A stretch of 64,000 bases of DNA from Arabidopsis thaliana. Taxonomy: Eukaryota > Streptophyta > Magnoliopsida > Brassicales > Brassicaceae. The notes under the pieces were generated by a model. The model had not been told where the DNA came from and did not search any database. It saw only the letters and a program-made list of their open reading frames with translations. This document shows positions 34,550-44,694 of this stretch, piece after piece. Both the position numbers and the translations under genes were made by a program. The stretch's first letter is position 1. Every line of letters begins with the position of its first letter. Where the stretch lies: NCBI RefSeq assembly GCF_000001735.4, contig NC_003071.7, forward strand, positions 8,921,151-8,985,150, read 5' to 3'.

Positions 34550-35073
34550 GTTGATGATTTCTCAAACCTCAGATCCAAAAGAAAACAAAGCTGAGAGCTT
34601 TGGAAGAGAGGCTGCGAATGTGAAAGAATATGCAATATGGAAACTATCAAAGCTACTTTAGGGTACGTGAGAGAGAGGTCGGCGACACACAAAACAAAAT
34701 TTAAAGAAAAAAGAAAAAAAGAAAAGACAGTGAGGTATTTAGGAAATTGGAGTAACGCCCAAGTAAATTTAGGTATATTCTTTTTTTTTTTTTTTTAAAG
34801 TAAATAAACAGCAGATTTGTTTAGGGTTTGACTTTCTCTCAAAACTCGAGACTTTAAGCGACATTATGTTCCGCGTTCCCTGGAGATTTTTTATTATTAT
34901 ATATATTTGGAATTCGAACAACTGTTGGATTCGATTTTGATTTTCATTTCTGATTTTATTTGGAATACTGTATATGATAAAGCTAATAAGAAGAATGGAA
35001 TAAATACCTCATTCACTTCTATACATGCATGTTACAATTCATAAAATTCATAACTAAACTTTTTATGTTATAT
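34550..35073. other. NDB4 upstream region
   Basis: Purine- and A/T-rich sequence with a long T run at 34782-34795. No supported gene. Confidence 0.45.
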
Positions 35074-35587
35074 ATGCATGAAGACTATGAGATTGTGCCT
35101 TTACAAACTCTTATCGATTACAAAAACGATATTGAGGTAAGTGCTTTTGAAGATATTAATAGTTTTTAACAAGAAAACTATTAGTTTGATGTCTTTAATT
35201 AAGGTTCAATTTATGAAAATGCTTGCGAGTTTAAAGAGAAAGTATGAGAACAATCTTGTGAAAGCCAAGAATGGTGATGAACATATCAGACTTCATGATC
35301 TCAGGGCTTTTCAATTGTCTAAGTTTGTTTGGGGAGATATTGAAGAATCACCTGTGAAATCGAAGAAAGTTATGTCTATGAACCTTGAGCTTGGTAAAAA
35401 CAAAGATACTTTTCCCAATTCTTCTCTTGTTAGATCACTAGAGCGTTTTGGTGTTGATGAACTTACTCCTCAACAAGGATTGAGTAGCCTTGACTTAGAG
35501 GATAAGAAGATATTCGAGGAGCAGTTGGAAAGCTTTGCAGGTTATAGAATTCGAGTTCTATTCGCGAAAAAGTGGTTTTCTTCATGA
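35074..35587 (+). CDS. Unrecognised two-exon reading frame, possibly a gene relic
   Basis: ATG at 35074 opens MHEDYEIVPLQTLIDYKNDI and E, up to a GT donor at 35137. A 67-bp intron ends in AATTAAG at 35203. The frame then continues in phase from 35204: VQFMKMLASLKRKYENNLVK, RLHDLRAFQLSKFVWGDIEE, LTPQQGLSSLDLEDKKIFEE, stopping at 35587 (about 149 residues). Composition is protein-like (balanced charge, predicted helices), unlike random A/T-rich frames. A second frame overlapping the end reads GFLHEVLAKMIEALRSKT to about 35629, so a +1 shift near 35560 may have cut the original C terminus. I recognise no domain. It could be a decayed gene copy. Confidence 0.35.
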
Positions 35588-35803
35588 AGTGTTAGCAAAG
35601 ATGATTGAAGCACTTCGATCAAAAACTTAAGAGTTTTAAGTCTCGAAAAAGCTTCTTACTTATGAAAATAAAATTTGATGATTGTGATTACGAAGCAAAT
35701 GTCAAAAATAGTACAAAATAGCTCCAAGATTAAGCATGAATAAAAGAGCTATTATGTTAAACACTAAAAAAGGAAAAAATATTACATTTAATATGTTCCA
35801 GGG

Positions 35804-36425
35804 TAGGTCTGGGCGTAATATCCGAATCCGTAGAACCGAACTGAACCCGACCTGAAATATCCAAACTTGTTATACTTCGGTTTCGGCTAATTACCCGATC
35901 ATATTCTGTTTTCAAATAAATGTGGGTATCGGGTATTATCCGAACCGAACCCGATACATGTGAGTACTTTTTATTATTTGAACATATATATACATATGAG
36001 GACATATATGCACTAATAACTTGAATTTGTGACTTGTTTAATGATTTGAGTTATGGAACGAGCTCAAAACAAGGTTTACTTCTTGTTTTATATTATTTTC
36101 TTAAGGAAAAATTTGTTATAATTTTAGATCTTTGGGGTTTTATGGATATTTTAATATATGTTTGGGTATAATTGGACAATGTTTGGGTAAGTAATACTCA
36201 AACCCAAAATAATTTTGGTTATGTATGGGTTTTTAACCAATACCCGAATTACTTGTATTAGAAGTGAACCCAAACCGAACCCAATTCAAAATTGTACGTA
36301 TAACCCAACATATCCAAAATTTCTAAATATGGAAAGAAAAAAAATCCAAAATTTCTAAACCCGAAAAACTCCAATCCGAAAAATTTGATCCGAACCTGAC
36401 CTGAATACCGACATGCCCAGAGCTA
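35804..36425. mobile_element. hAT-type MITE
   Basis: A 622-bp element bounded by TAGGTCTGGGCG on the left and, as reverse complement, TAGCTCTGGGCATG on the right. Interior sequence is rich in CCGAACC/CCCGAA motifs in opposite orientations near both ends, as in abundant Arabidopsis hAT-derived MITEs. Flanking octamers TTCCAGGG and CTCCAAAG match at five of eight positions, a worn 8-bp target duplication. No transposase is encoded. Confidence 0.65.
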
Positions 36426-36776
36426 CTCCAAAGTGGGGAAAATTGGCTCGGATTAGTGTGGATGAAGTTTTTGGCTTTGTTATGTAGTTTTTTGGCTTGA
36501 AGACCAAAATTTATATAGTTCCAAAGTCCAAACTAGCTTAGAGAAATTGAAAGCCAAAAGAGGGTAGATATGTCTTTTAACACTCTCTTACAAAAAAAAA
36601 TAGTTACTTGATTCTCAAAGAAGGGTGAATTCGAGGTTTTTTGCAGCGAAGAGAAAGAAGATGGTCGGTTGAGCTATTTTTGCTTCTCCCGACAAAATTC
36701 TCAGATCCGAATACTTCCACCATCATCATTCATTTATAAGATCTGGGTTTTACACAGCTCTGCGAGTACAGTAACT
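36426..36776. promoter_or_regulatory. GAUT10 promoter and leader
   Basis: 351 bp between the MITE and the GAUT10 start codon. The insertion therefore lies close to the promoter. No classical TATA element stands out. Confidence 0.45.
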
Positions 36777-38460
36777 ATGAGAAGGAGAGGAGGGGATAGT
36801 TTCCGGAGAGCTGGACGGAGGAAGATCTCGAATGTGGTATGGTGGGTTCTCTCTGGTATTGCCCTCCTGCTCTTCTTTCTCATTCTCTCCAAAGCTGGTC
36901 ATATTGAACCTAGACCCTCTATTCCTAAGGTATATTCAATCTCAAAGATCTCTTCTTTTGTTCGATTTCAATTGCTAAATTCGAACCCTTTCTTTTGTGC
37001 AGCGACGTTACCGTAATGACAAATTTGTAGAGGGTATGAATATGACTGAGGAAATGTTGAGTCCTACTTCCGTTGCTCGTCAAGTTAATGATCAGATTGC
37101 TCTTGCTAAAGCTTTTGTTGTCATTGCTAAAGAAAGTAAGAATCTTCAGTTTGCTTGGGACTTAAGTGCTCAGATCCGTAACTCTCAGTTGCTTTTATCG
37201 AGTGCTGCTACTAGGAGAAGTCCCTTGACTGTCTTGGAATCTGAGTCTACTATTCGTGACATGGCTGTTTTGTTATATCAAGCTCAGCAGCTTCACTATG
37301 ATAGTGCTACTATGATTATGAGGCTTAAGGCCTCGATTCAGGCTCTTGAAGAACAAATGAGTTCCGTTAGCGAGAAGAGTTCCAAGTATGGACAGATTGC
37401 TGCTGAGGAAGTGCCTAAGAGTCTTTACTGTCTTGGTGTTCGTCTCACTACCGAATGGTTTCAGAATTTAGACTTACAGAGAACTCTTAAGGAAAGGAGT
37501 CGTGTTGATTCGAAACTCACGGATAACAGTCTCTACCATTTCTGTGTGTTTTCCGATAACATTATTGCTACTTCTGTTGTGGTTAATTCTACTGCTCTCA
37601 ATTCCAAGGCCCCTGAGAAAGTTGTGTTTCATCTTGTGACTAATGAGATCAACTATGCTGCAATGAAGGCTTGGTTCGCCATTAATATGGACAACCTCAG
37701 AGGAGTCACTGTGGAGGTTCAGAAGTTCGAGGATTTCTCATGGCTGAATGCTTCCTATGTTCCGGTCCTCAAGCAGCTGCAAGACTCTGATACGCAAAGC
37801 TATTATTTCTCTGGACACAACGATGATGGGCGCACTCCAATCAAATTCAGGAACCCCAAGTATCTTTCCATGCTCAACCATCTTAGGTTCTACATCCCTG
37901 AAGTGTTTCCTGCGCTGAAGAAGGTGGTCTTTCTTGATGATGATGTTGTAGTTCAGAAGGATCTTTCATCTCTCTTTTCGATCGATTTAAACAAAAATGT
38001 GAACGGGGCTGTTGAGACCTGCATGGAGACCTTCCACCGCTACCACAAGTACTTGAACTATTCTCATCCTCTCATACGCTCCCACTTTGATCCAGATGCG
38101 TGTGGGTGGGCGTTTGGAATGAACGTCTTTGATTTAGTTGAGTGGAGGAAGAGAAATGTGACCGGCATATACCACTACTGGCAAGAAAAAAACGTGGACC
38201 GGACCTTATGGAAACTGGGAACACTACCTCCAGGACTTCTGACATTTTACGGGTTAACAGAGGCACTAGAGGCGTCCTGGCATATCCTGGGATTGGGATA
38301 CACGAATGTGGATGCTCGTGTGATAGAGAAAGGAGCTGTTCTTCACTTCAATGGGAACTTAAAGCCATGGTTGAAGATCGGGATAGAGAAGTACAAACCT
38401 TTGTGGGAGAGATACGTTGATTACACTTCTCCTTTTATGCAACAATGCAATTTTCATTGA
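36777..38460 (+). CDS. GAUT10: Galacturonosyltransferase 10 (GT8)
   Basis: Golgi type II membrane glycosyltransferase of family GT8, acting in pectin (homogalacturonan) and possibly xylan synthesis from UDP-sugars. Exons are 36777-36929 and 37003-38460, giving 536 residues. A short cytosolic tail of basic residues (MRRRGGDSFRRAGRRK) precedes the anchor VVWWVLSGIALLLFFLIL. The luminal stem is followed by the catalytic domain: VFHLVTNEINYAAMKAWFAI, the DxD-type metal/UDP site in VVFLDDDVVVQKDL, GWAFGMNVFDLVEWRKRNVT, and HFNGNLKPWLKIG near the end. All GT8 hallmark residues are present and the length is usual. Confidence 0.96.
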
Positions 38461-38837
38461 TATCTTAGGGTCCATAGTTTTACTTCCACTTCTAGACAGC
38501 TATATCTTCCACATTTGGTTACAGAGACACTTGCAAGAGTTTTGTATGCTCTAGCACCATCACTTACTGTATTTTGTGAATGTGATATTCAAAATTCAAT
38601 GAAGCATCAGATATTCTCTGATATTCACACATTTTCTCTGCGGCATTATGATTTTTGCTTCAAACTTGATCTGAATAACAATAAACCCTATAATGTTGGC
38701 GACCATATAGGGGGCAACGAACTCATCTATTTCAAAAGATTGTTTCTTTTTTTGAAAGTTAAATAAAGATTCTATGTATCATCTTATAAGATTGACAAGC
38801 TTCCTTCTCTCTCTTTCTCTCAGGAAGCAGAGTAACA
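38461..38837. other. Interval between GAUT10 and QWRF3
   Basis: 377 bp containing the GAUT10 3' UTR and the QWRF3 promoter. A pyrimidine-rich leader CTTCCTTCTCTCTCTTTCTC lies at 38801-38820. Confidence 0.45.
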
Positions 38838-40767
38838 ATGAAGAGCTGTGAGCATGAACTACTCAAAACAAGAAGAGGAAAGTCCCGCGAGGTTAGTTCA
38901 CGTTTTCTCTCTTCGCCGTCTGCATCTTCTTCTCCTAACCGCAGAAACTCCACTTCTAATTCATCGAGAGATGATCAGAACAACAACGGGGTAAAAGGTC
39001 ATCTAGGCTTGAAAAAGCATGATAGGATGTCAGATGGCACACGGGTTTGTTTCGGGTTACCAAACCAAAGTAGCATAGAAGTTGACACAAAAGAAAATCG
39101 TATGCCTTCACCGTGGATCAATGATGAGGATAACGTCATACTTCCTGGCAGATTTTCTGTTGATGAATGTGCATTGTACAGAGCATCATCAAGGAGAAAC
39201 TCATGCTCTCTGCTATATGAGTCCTTCAACGATGAAACAGACTCAGAGTTGAGTGATGTGTCCTGTGCTTCAAGTCTTAGTACAAATCGTTCATCCTGGA
39301 ACCATAAACCCGGTATCAAGGTCTCTTCTAAGTATCTGCATGATTTAACAGCTAAACCGAGCAAAGGCAACAACAAGACCAAACTAAGGTCACAAGATGA
39401 TTCACAGAGAACTAATAGCTCTAAGGGCATTGAGAATAGATTGCAGAGGAATAATTCAGTGTCCAGGTATGGAAGTTCGATGTCTCAGTGGGCTCTTTCA
39501 CCAGGAAGGTCATTGGACACTCAGGCGGTGACAGTTCCAAGTTCAAAACTGAAGCCTCCAAGAGGAAAAGGCGTGGGTAAACTAATCAACCTTGGTTTCG
39601 ATTTCTTCAGGAGCAAGAACAAGTCATCGCCCTTTACTTCACCACTAAAACCAAAGACATGTGACACAGAATCTGCTCATCAGCTGAAGCTTATGAATAA
39701 CCGGTTGCTTCAATGGAGGTTTGTCAATGCTAGAGCCTGTGATGTAAACAAGAACGTAGCCTCCCAAGAAAAGGTAATGATTGTATCATCACTTCTTCTC
39801 ATGCTTGTCACTTTATTGACTTTCACATAATCATGAGATCTTTGCTTTCTTCATCCTTTGAGGCATGAAATAAAATAAAAGTGAACAACTTTTGCAGAAT
39901 CAACTACTCTGTGCATGGGATACTCTTATCAAGTTAAATAATTTGGTTCTGCAAGAGAGAATCAAACTGCAGAAGAAAAACCTGGAGATGAAGCTGAATT
40001 ATGTGTTTCTTTCTCAAGTAAGTGTCAGGTCCAAACCCATTTACTTATTCCAAGCAATGGAGGATATAAGCAAATATAAACAGGGTTGATACGAAATATA
40101 TCTTAAACAGGTTAAGCATCTTGAAGCTTGGGAGGACATGGAAATACAACACCTTTCATCTCTGTCCATAATCAGAGATTCCCTGCATTCTGTTCTTTCC
40201 AGGCTTCCCCTCAAAGAAGGCGCGAAGGTAAATTAAATCATGCTCCTCTGATCTGTTAACTATTTGAACTCAAAACAAATATTCTTTGTCTCTATTTTCC
40301 AACAACTCCTAAGGTTTTTTCAGGTGAACTTGGAATCAGCTGTCAGTATAATTAAGAATGCAGAAGCAGTCACTGATGCTATCATTTCAACTGTGGATGA
40401 TTATGCTCCCACGGTAGGTTTTTCTGGCTCTGCGACAAATGTGACATGATAGTCGTGTATCTAAGCGGTGTAATAACCTATAATGTTCCAGTAGCAGATG
40501 GAGGGTATTGTTCCACTTGCTTCCCAACTAGCGGAAGTGGTTGTACAAGAGAAGTTGATGCTCGAGAAATGCCATGACCTTTTGAGAATGATTTCCGAGT
40601 TAGAGGTATAAAGATTGTGTGTGTATTAACATTTAAAGACCTGATCTGATATGTTTCTGTTCTCTGATCATATTTTGGGATGTACACAGATGCAGGAGAG
40701 GAGCTTGAAATGCTGCTTCCTGATTCAACACAAACAGACTTTCGATACAAATCTTCTTAAACACTAG
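38838..40767 (+). CDS. QWRF3: QWRF-motif (AUGMIN subunit 8-like) protein
   Basis: Microtubule-associated protein of the DUF566/QWRF family, related to augmin subunit 8, which recruits gamma-tubulin to microtubules. Exons are 38838-39773, 39898-40017, 40111-40227, 40324-40413, 40498-40605 and 40690-40767, giving 482 residues with all exons in phase 0. The N-terminal two thirds are Ser/Asn/Arg-rich and basic, a likely microtubule-binding region. The family signature QWRF is in MNNRLLQWRFVNARA. The C-terminal third is helical (LIKLNNLVLQERIKLQKKNL, HLEAWEDMEIQHLSSL), the expected coiled coil. Exon 5 uses the second of two nearby AGs because the first would bring in a TAG. Confidence 0.94.
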
Positions 40768-41549
40768 GACTGTGTCTTCCCCTGTCAAAGCTTTGCGACT
40801 CAGTTTTTTAAAAGCAAAAATTACAGTATTTTGAGGCTTAATAAATGTTGCGACTCTCGTAAGAGTCTTAGGTTCTCTGTATCAGATGGAACAAGATGGT
40901 AATAACCAGTACACATAAGCACTTTTGATGGTAATTTCCACTTGTTTCTTTCTTGGATATTGGGTTTAGTTATCTCTTTTTCAATATGCTTTGATTGCAA
41001 GAAACAGAGTCAAGAAGTGTGTAGTGTCCTCCTCTCCCGAGTGGATTTGACCATATCTTCTATATGACCGAAACCACACTTCCTTGCAGCTCTCATGGAC
41101 TTGTTAAAACTCAATCATGTCACATTGCAAGATAAGTACTCTTCGTCCGCTCTAGAAACATTTATTGATGACATGGACTAGGAATACAAGAAAAGAGAGT
41201 AATGCACAAGTTCAAAACAGCGAGAGACTACATGAACATTAAAGACATGAAACAGTAATTTCAAACCTGATATTATTACTCAGCCAAAGCGTGGCCCAGT
41301 TATTTGAACGACTTTGGAAACAGTAATATCATTTATATACTACTATTAAGATTTAAGAATAAGCGTTTACCAAGAAAGAGAATATTCAGTCCTCTCAAAT
41401 GGGAAATCGAAACGTCATGAAAAAAAGAGGAAAATAAATGAAAAGAGAGAGACGCTTTGTTCTATATATAAAGGAACCCTAAACAAGTGGTAAAGAGCAA
41501 AGCAAAACCTTTTAGTTTCAATGTCTAAATTCTATTCATAAACCCTAAA
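40768..41549. other. Intergenic
   Basis: QWRF3 3' UTR, then A/T-rich DNA. A TATATATAA at about 41463 and a telo-box-like AAACCCTAAA lie just before the GeBP-like fragment and may have been copied with it. Confidence 0.4.
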
Positions 41550-41729
41550 TCGATCCATGTCTTAGAAACGATAGAAATTCCGCTGAAGATATCTTCAAGC
41601 GACGAAGATGAAATGGAGACTCCAATTAGAGAAGAAGGTGAAGAAGACTCTTCGTCGGAAGAAGAAGATGATGATATGTCTTCTAATAACCCATCAGCTG
41701 CAACAGAGAAGCAAAAGAGAGTTTATTGA
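41550..41729 (+). pseudogene. Acidic fragment resembling a GeBP/storekeeper-like N terminus
   Basis: One frame reads ...TIEIPLKISSSDEDEMETPI, then REEGEEDSSSEEEDDDMSSN up to a TGA at 41727. There is no in-frame ATG, and it ends before any DNA-binding domain. Ser/Glu/Asp-rich leaders of this kind are characteristic of Arabidopsis GeBP/STKL transcription regulators. The assignment rests on composition and recall only. It lies ~100 bp before the MBD-like copies, so the two probably arrived together. Confidence 0.35.
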
Positions 41730-41829
41730 GTAAAAACGAAATTTATAGGAGATAATTTTTCCTTCGTCATTTCAACCATAAAGCCAAACCACAAAAAAAA
41801 ATCTCTTCATCTCCCTCAAAACTTGAAAT

Positions 41830-42377
41830 ATGGTGAAAACAACTACTCAAGGTACATCACGTAAGATATTGACAATTTTTTATTTTTATCATTGCATGAA
41901 AATTCGTTTTGTCATAATCTTAATCTCTATTTGATCTATGTGTGTAGCGAAAACCAATGACAACGTTAATTGACTCATACACTGCACAATGTTGAAAGTG
42001 TTTCAAAGTGAGATATAGAGAGTCACAAGAAGAGTACGAAAAGAATCAAAGTAAAACTCCGAAAAAAGTCTTTTGAATGCAAGAGATGTGAAAAATCTAG
42101 AGATGTGGTTGTGAACTTTGATTCCCCTATTGTGCGTTGGTTTCAGGATGGACATGGTATACCCAACACCCCTCAAGGTTTGAAGAGGGTTTTGATCGTC
42201 AGAACAAGCTGCGAGAAAGCCGATGTTTAATATGAAACATTAGCTCCTAAACGAAAGAGACTAAATACTGTGAAGAAAGTCACTAAGTTTATTGAAGACA
42301 ATGAACAATTCAAAGACATGAAGATTGAAGAGGTTTCTTTTACCGCACCCAAACAGCTGAAAAGGAAAAAGTTCTAA
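41830..42377 (+). pseudogene. CW/methyl-CpG-binding domain gene copy, degraded (left arm)
   Basis: A first exon (MVKTTTQGTS, donor at 41861) joins in phase at 41948 to a CW zinc-finger remnant (DSYTAQC, KCFKVRYRESQEEYEKN, FECKRCEKSRDVV). The MBD region follows: TPQGLKRVLIVRTSCEKADV, then YETLAPKRKRLNTVKKVTKF and EVSFTAPKQLKRKKF. This order (CW, W.QDG.GIP.TP.G, ADVYY, FIEDN, SF..PK) is that of Arabidopsis MBD1-4 proteins, closest in feel to MBD3. The frame is broken: a TGA replaces the conserved Trp codon of the CW finger, there is one extra A near 42070, and a TAA replaces Tyr in the ADVYY motif. It is non-coding now. Confidence 0.75.
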
Positions 42378-42845
42378 ATAATGATGTTATAGTTGTTGAT
42401 ATTAAAACTTGAAAAATCAACAAGTTAAGGAAACTAAAGAGACAGAATAAACCTTAACTTGTTGATCTTTTCAAGTTTTGTTATCGGTAACTACAACATC
42501 CTTACTTATATTTTTTTCTTTTCAGCCGTTTGGGTGCGACAAAAGAAACCTCTTCAATCTTCATGTCTTTAAATTGTTTATTGTCTTCAATAAACTTAGC
42601 AACTTCCTTCACAGTCTTTAGTCTCTTTCGTTTAGGAGATACTGTTTCATAATAAACATCGGCTTTCTCGTAGCTTGTTCTGACGATTAAAACCTTTTAT
42701 AAACTTTGAAGGGTTTTGGGTATTACCATGCCCATCCCGAAACCAACGCACAGTATGGAATCAAAGTTCAAACACATCTCCAGGTTCTTCACATCTCTTG
42801 CATTCAAAAGACTTTTTCGGTGTTTTACTTCGAATCTCTTTGCAT
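42036..42845. repeat. Large near-perfect inverted repeat (~395-bp arms, 21-bp loop)
   Basis: The left arm 42036-42430 and right arm 42452-42845 are inverted copies of the same CW/MBD sequence, separated only by AAACTAAAGAGACAGAATAA and one further A. The arms match over almost their whole length with scattered differences (for example ACCGCACCCAAACAGCTGAA against GTCGCACCCAAACGGCTGAA); I estimate 85-90 percent identity by eye. A transcript across it would fold into a ~400-bp hairpin, the structure that Dicer-like enzymes process in plants. Confidence 0.85.
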
Positions 42846-42861
42846 TGGATCTTAATAATGT
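42502..42861 (-). pseudogene. CW/MBD gene copy, degraded (right arm)
   Basis: Second copy on the minus strand. Its C-terminal MBD part is still in one frame: VRTSYEKADVYYETVSPKRK, KTVKEVAKFIEDNKQFKDMK, EEVSFVAPKRLKRKKYK, stop at 42504-42502. Further upstream it keeps KTPKKSFECKRCEEPGDVFE, but a TGA follows in that frame, and the first exon and most of the CW finger are missing. It retains the Tyr-Tyr that the left copy lost, so the two arms have decayed independently. Confidence 0.75.
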
Positions 42862-43299
42862 TTGAGCCGACCATGTTCTACATATGATGAACAAAACTCA
42901 AGCACTAGCGATTATTAAGGCTTTTTTTTTTATTTCTATCGATCTTTTTTTTTTTACCTATTGATAATGTTGATGTTGAAATACTCAAACATGGAAGTGG
43001 AATTCAAAAATACAACTAAAGATCTGTTTTCTTAGTACATACAGAATTGAGAAACAGAGAGATGAAAAATGCCAAGAGTGTGAACAAAAGTCCACAAAAC
43101 AAAAGCCTCTGACGGAGAAGGAGGCTTTTAGGTGTTACCCAAACAAAACGCACACAATACGGCGTCGTTTAGAATCAGAAAAGACATTTCTTTATGGTCA
43201 CTTGATTCTCTCTTCCTTCATCAATCAATCTCGTCTCCTGGAAAACATTAGGGAGCCTCTCAGATCCTCAAGAAAACCCTAAATCAAAAGTCGAGATCG
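42862..43299. promoter_or_regulatory. Promoter of the 93-residue protein gene
   Basis: Contains ACGGCGTCGTTTAG (43159-43172) and a telo-box AAACCCTAAA (43275-43284), a pairing typical of nuclear genes for mitochondrial or ribosomal proteins. Confidence 0.6.
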
Positions 43300-44016
43300 A
43301 TGGCGTCCTTCGCTCGCCGTGCCATGAGCTTAGCTCAGATCCCATCTGCTCGTATTTCCTCTGGAGCCGCTTCTATTGGTCAGCGTCGTTGCCTCGCCGG
43401 CGCCGCTGGTAAATTCTCTCTCCCTCTTCCTTCTCTTTTCGATATTTACGATTTTTTTCGGTATCAATTTTGGTGGCGTATAGCTTATTTCGCACATTTT
43501 ATGTCTAATTTGTGTTTTCACGAATTTTAGATGAACCAAATGTTACAACTTTGTGAAGATTTTGTATATCATTGGCGTTGTCAGGTTCCAAATTGAATCA
43601 CTGTATACAAAAAATTGAGTTTTTGAGCATTTTGTGGATTTGTCTGTGTACTGTGCAGATCACCATGGATCTACCAAGGTTGACTTCTGGAAACAGCCCA
43701 CGAACCCAGGAAACTGGAAAGAGGAGCATGTATGTATCAATCATGTGTTTGTGACACTGTGTTTTTGTTAATGAAAGCTGTGATTTTTTGTTGAATTGAT
43801 TCCTTCTGTTACCTGACCAATCTGCAGTTTGTGCTTATTTCTCTGTCTGGCTGGGGCTTACTTTTCTACAGTGGATACAAGCTCGCCACTGGGGGAAAAA
43901 AAGAGGTACTTACTCTTGCTCTTCAGCTCTTGCTCTTCTTCCATTGCCTAGAGGCTTCGGGTTCCTTCCCTTATACATAGTTTTTTTTGCAGACGCCTGT
44001 GGAGAGTACACAATGA
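43300..44016 (+). CDS. Small mitochondrial-type single-pass membrane protein
   Basis: Exons are 43300-43408, 43659-43729, 43828-43905 and 43993-44016, giving 93 residues. The N terminus MASFARRAMSLAQIPSARIS is rich in Arg/Ser/Ala with no acid, a textbook mitochondrial presequence. The mature part is DHHGSTKVDFWKQPTNPGNW, then a single membrane span FVLISLSGWGLLFYSGYKLA and a short tail GGKKETPVESTQ. The topology resembles accessory subunits of respiratory complexes, but I recognise no named family, so a role in an inner-membrane complex is only inference. The last exon codes for seven residues plus the stop. Confidence 0.85.
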
Positions 44017-44694
44017 GTTTCATTGTCACCAGGAAGACCTTTTATGGAGAGACCTCTCATTCTCATGCACTTTGTTTTCCCTTTTAGCAGATTGTGACTG
44101 GTCTTGTGTTTCATTTTGAAAATAATTTGCATCACTTTTGAGATCTGATGATGTCTGCAATGGATAAATTCTTGACAGTTTTGTGTTTCATAATATCCTA
44201 TGTTTGAAACAGACAGGATTTAAGCAAATCATTGTCTCACTACGTATGTTGATATATGCTTTCGAGCTATTTCCTTCCATTCTATTTGTCTGGTTTGGAT
44301 ACCAATTTTTGTTGGAGGTATTTCTCCATGTATGTCGTCCACCTTCCAAGTACATATTGGCTAATCCAAATGTTTGTAGCTGCTCTTGTCTCATGCTTTT
44401 ATTCTTGACATAGTTTATTCAGCATACTATTACAGTCACTGCTTGCTTCTTGTTATCGATCTCCTGCCTTGTGTGTATTTGCCGAGGTTATATGGTTGAA
44501 TTTAGATTAGATTCATGTCCTCGTAGTGGTGCTAAGTTAGTTTTCCAAGCCCCAAGTCGGTTTTTTTTCCAGTATGTGATCCCTACTTGGTCTCTCCACT
44601 CGCATAACAGGTGTAACAAGCTACTGATTAAAGAAAATGCAGAGCATACATTACAAGTTTTTGCAGAAGAATTAAATAAGTTAGAGAAATGAAG
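44017..44694. other. Interval between convergent 93-residue protein gene and ULT2
   Basis: 3' UTR to about 44170, then DNA with short open frames (44183-44413) lacking family support. Confidence 0.45.
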
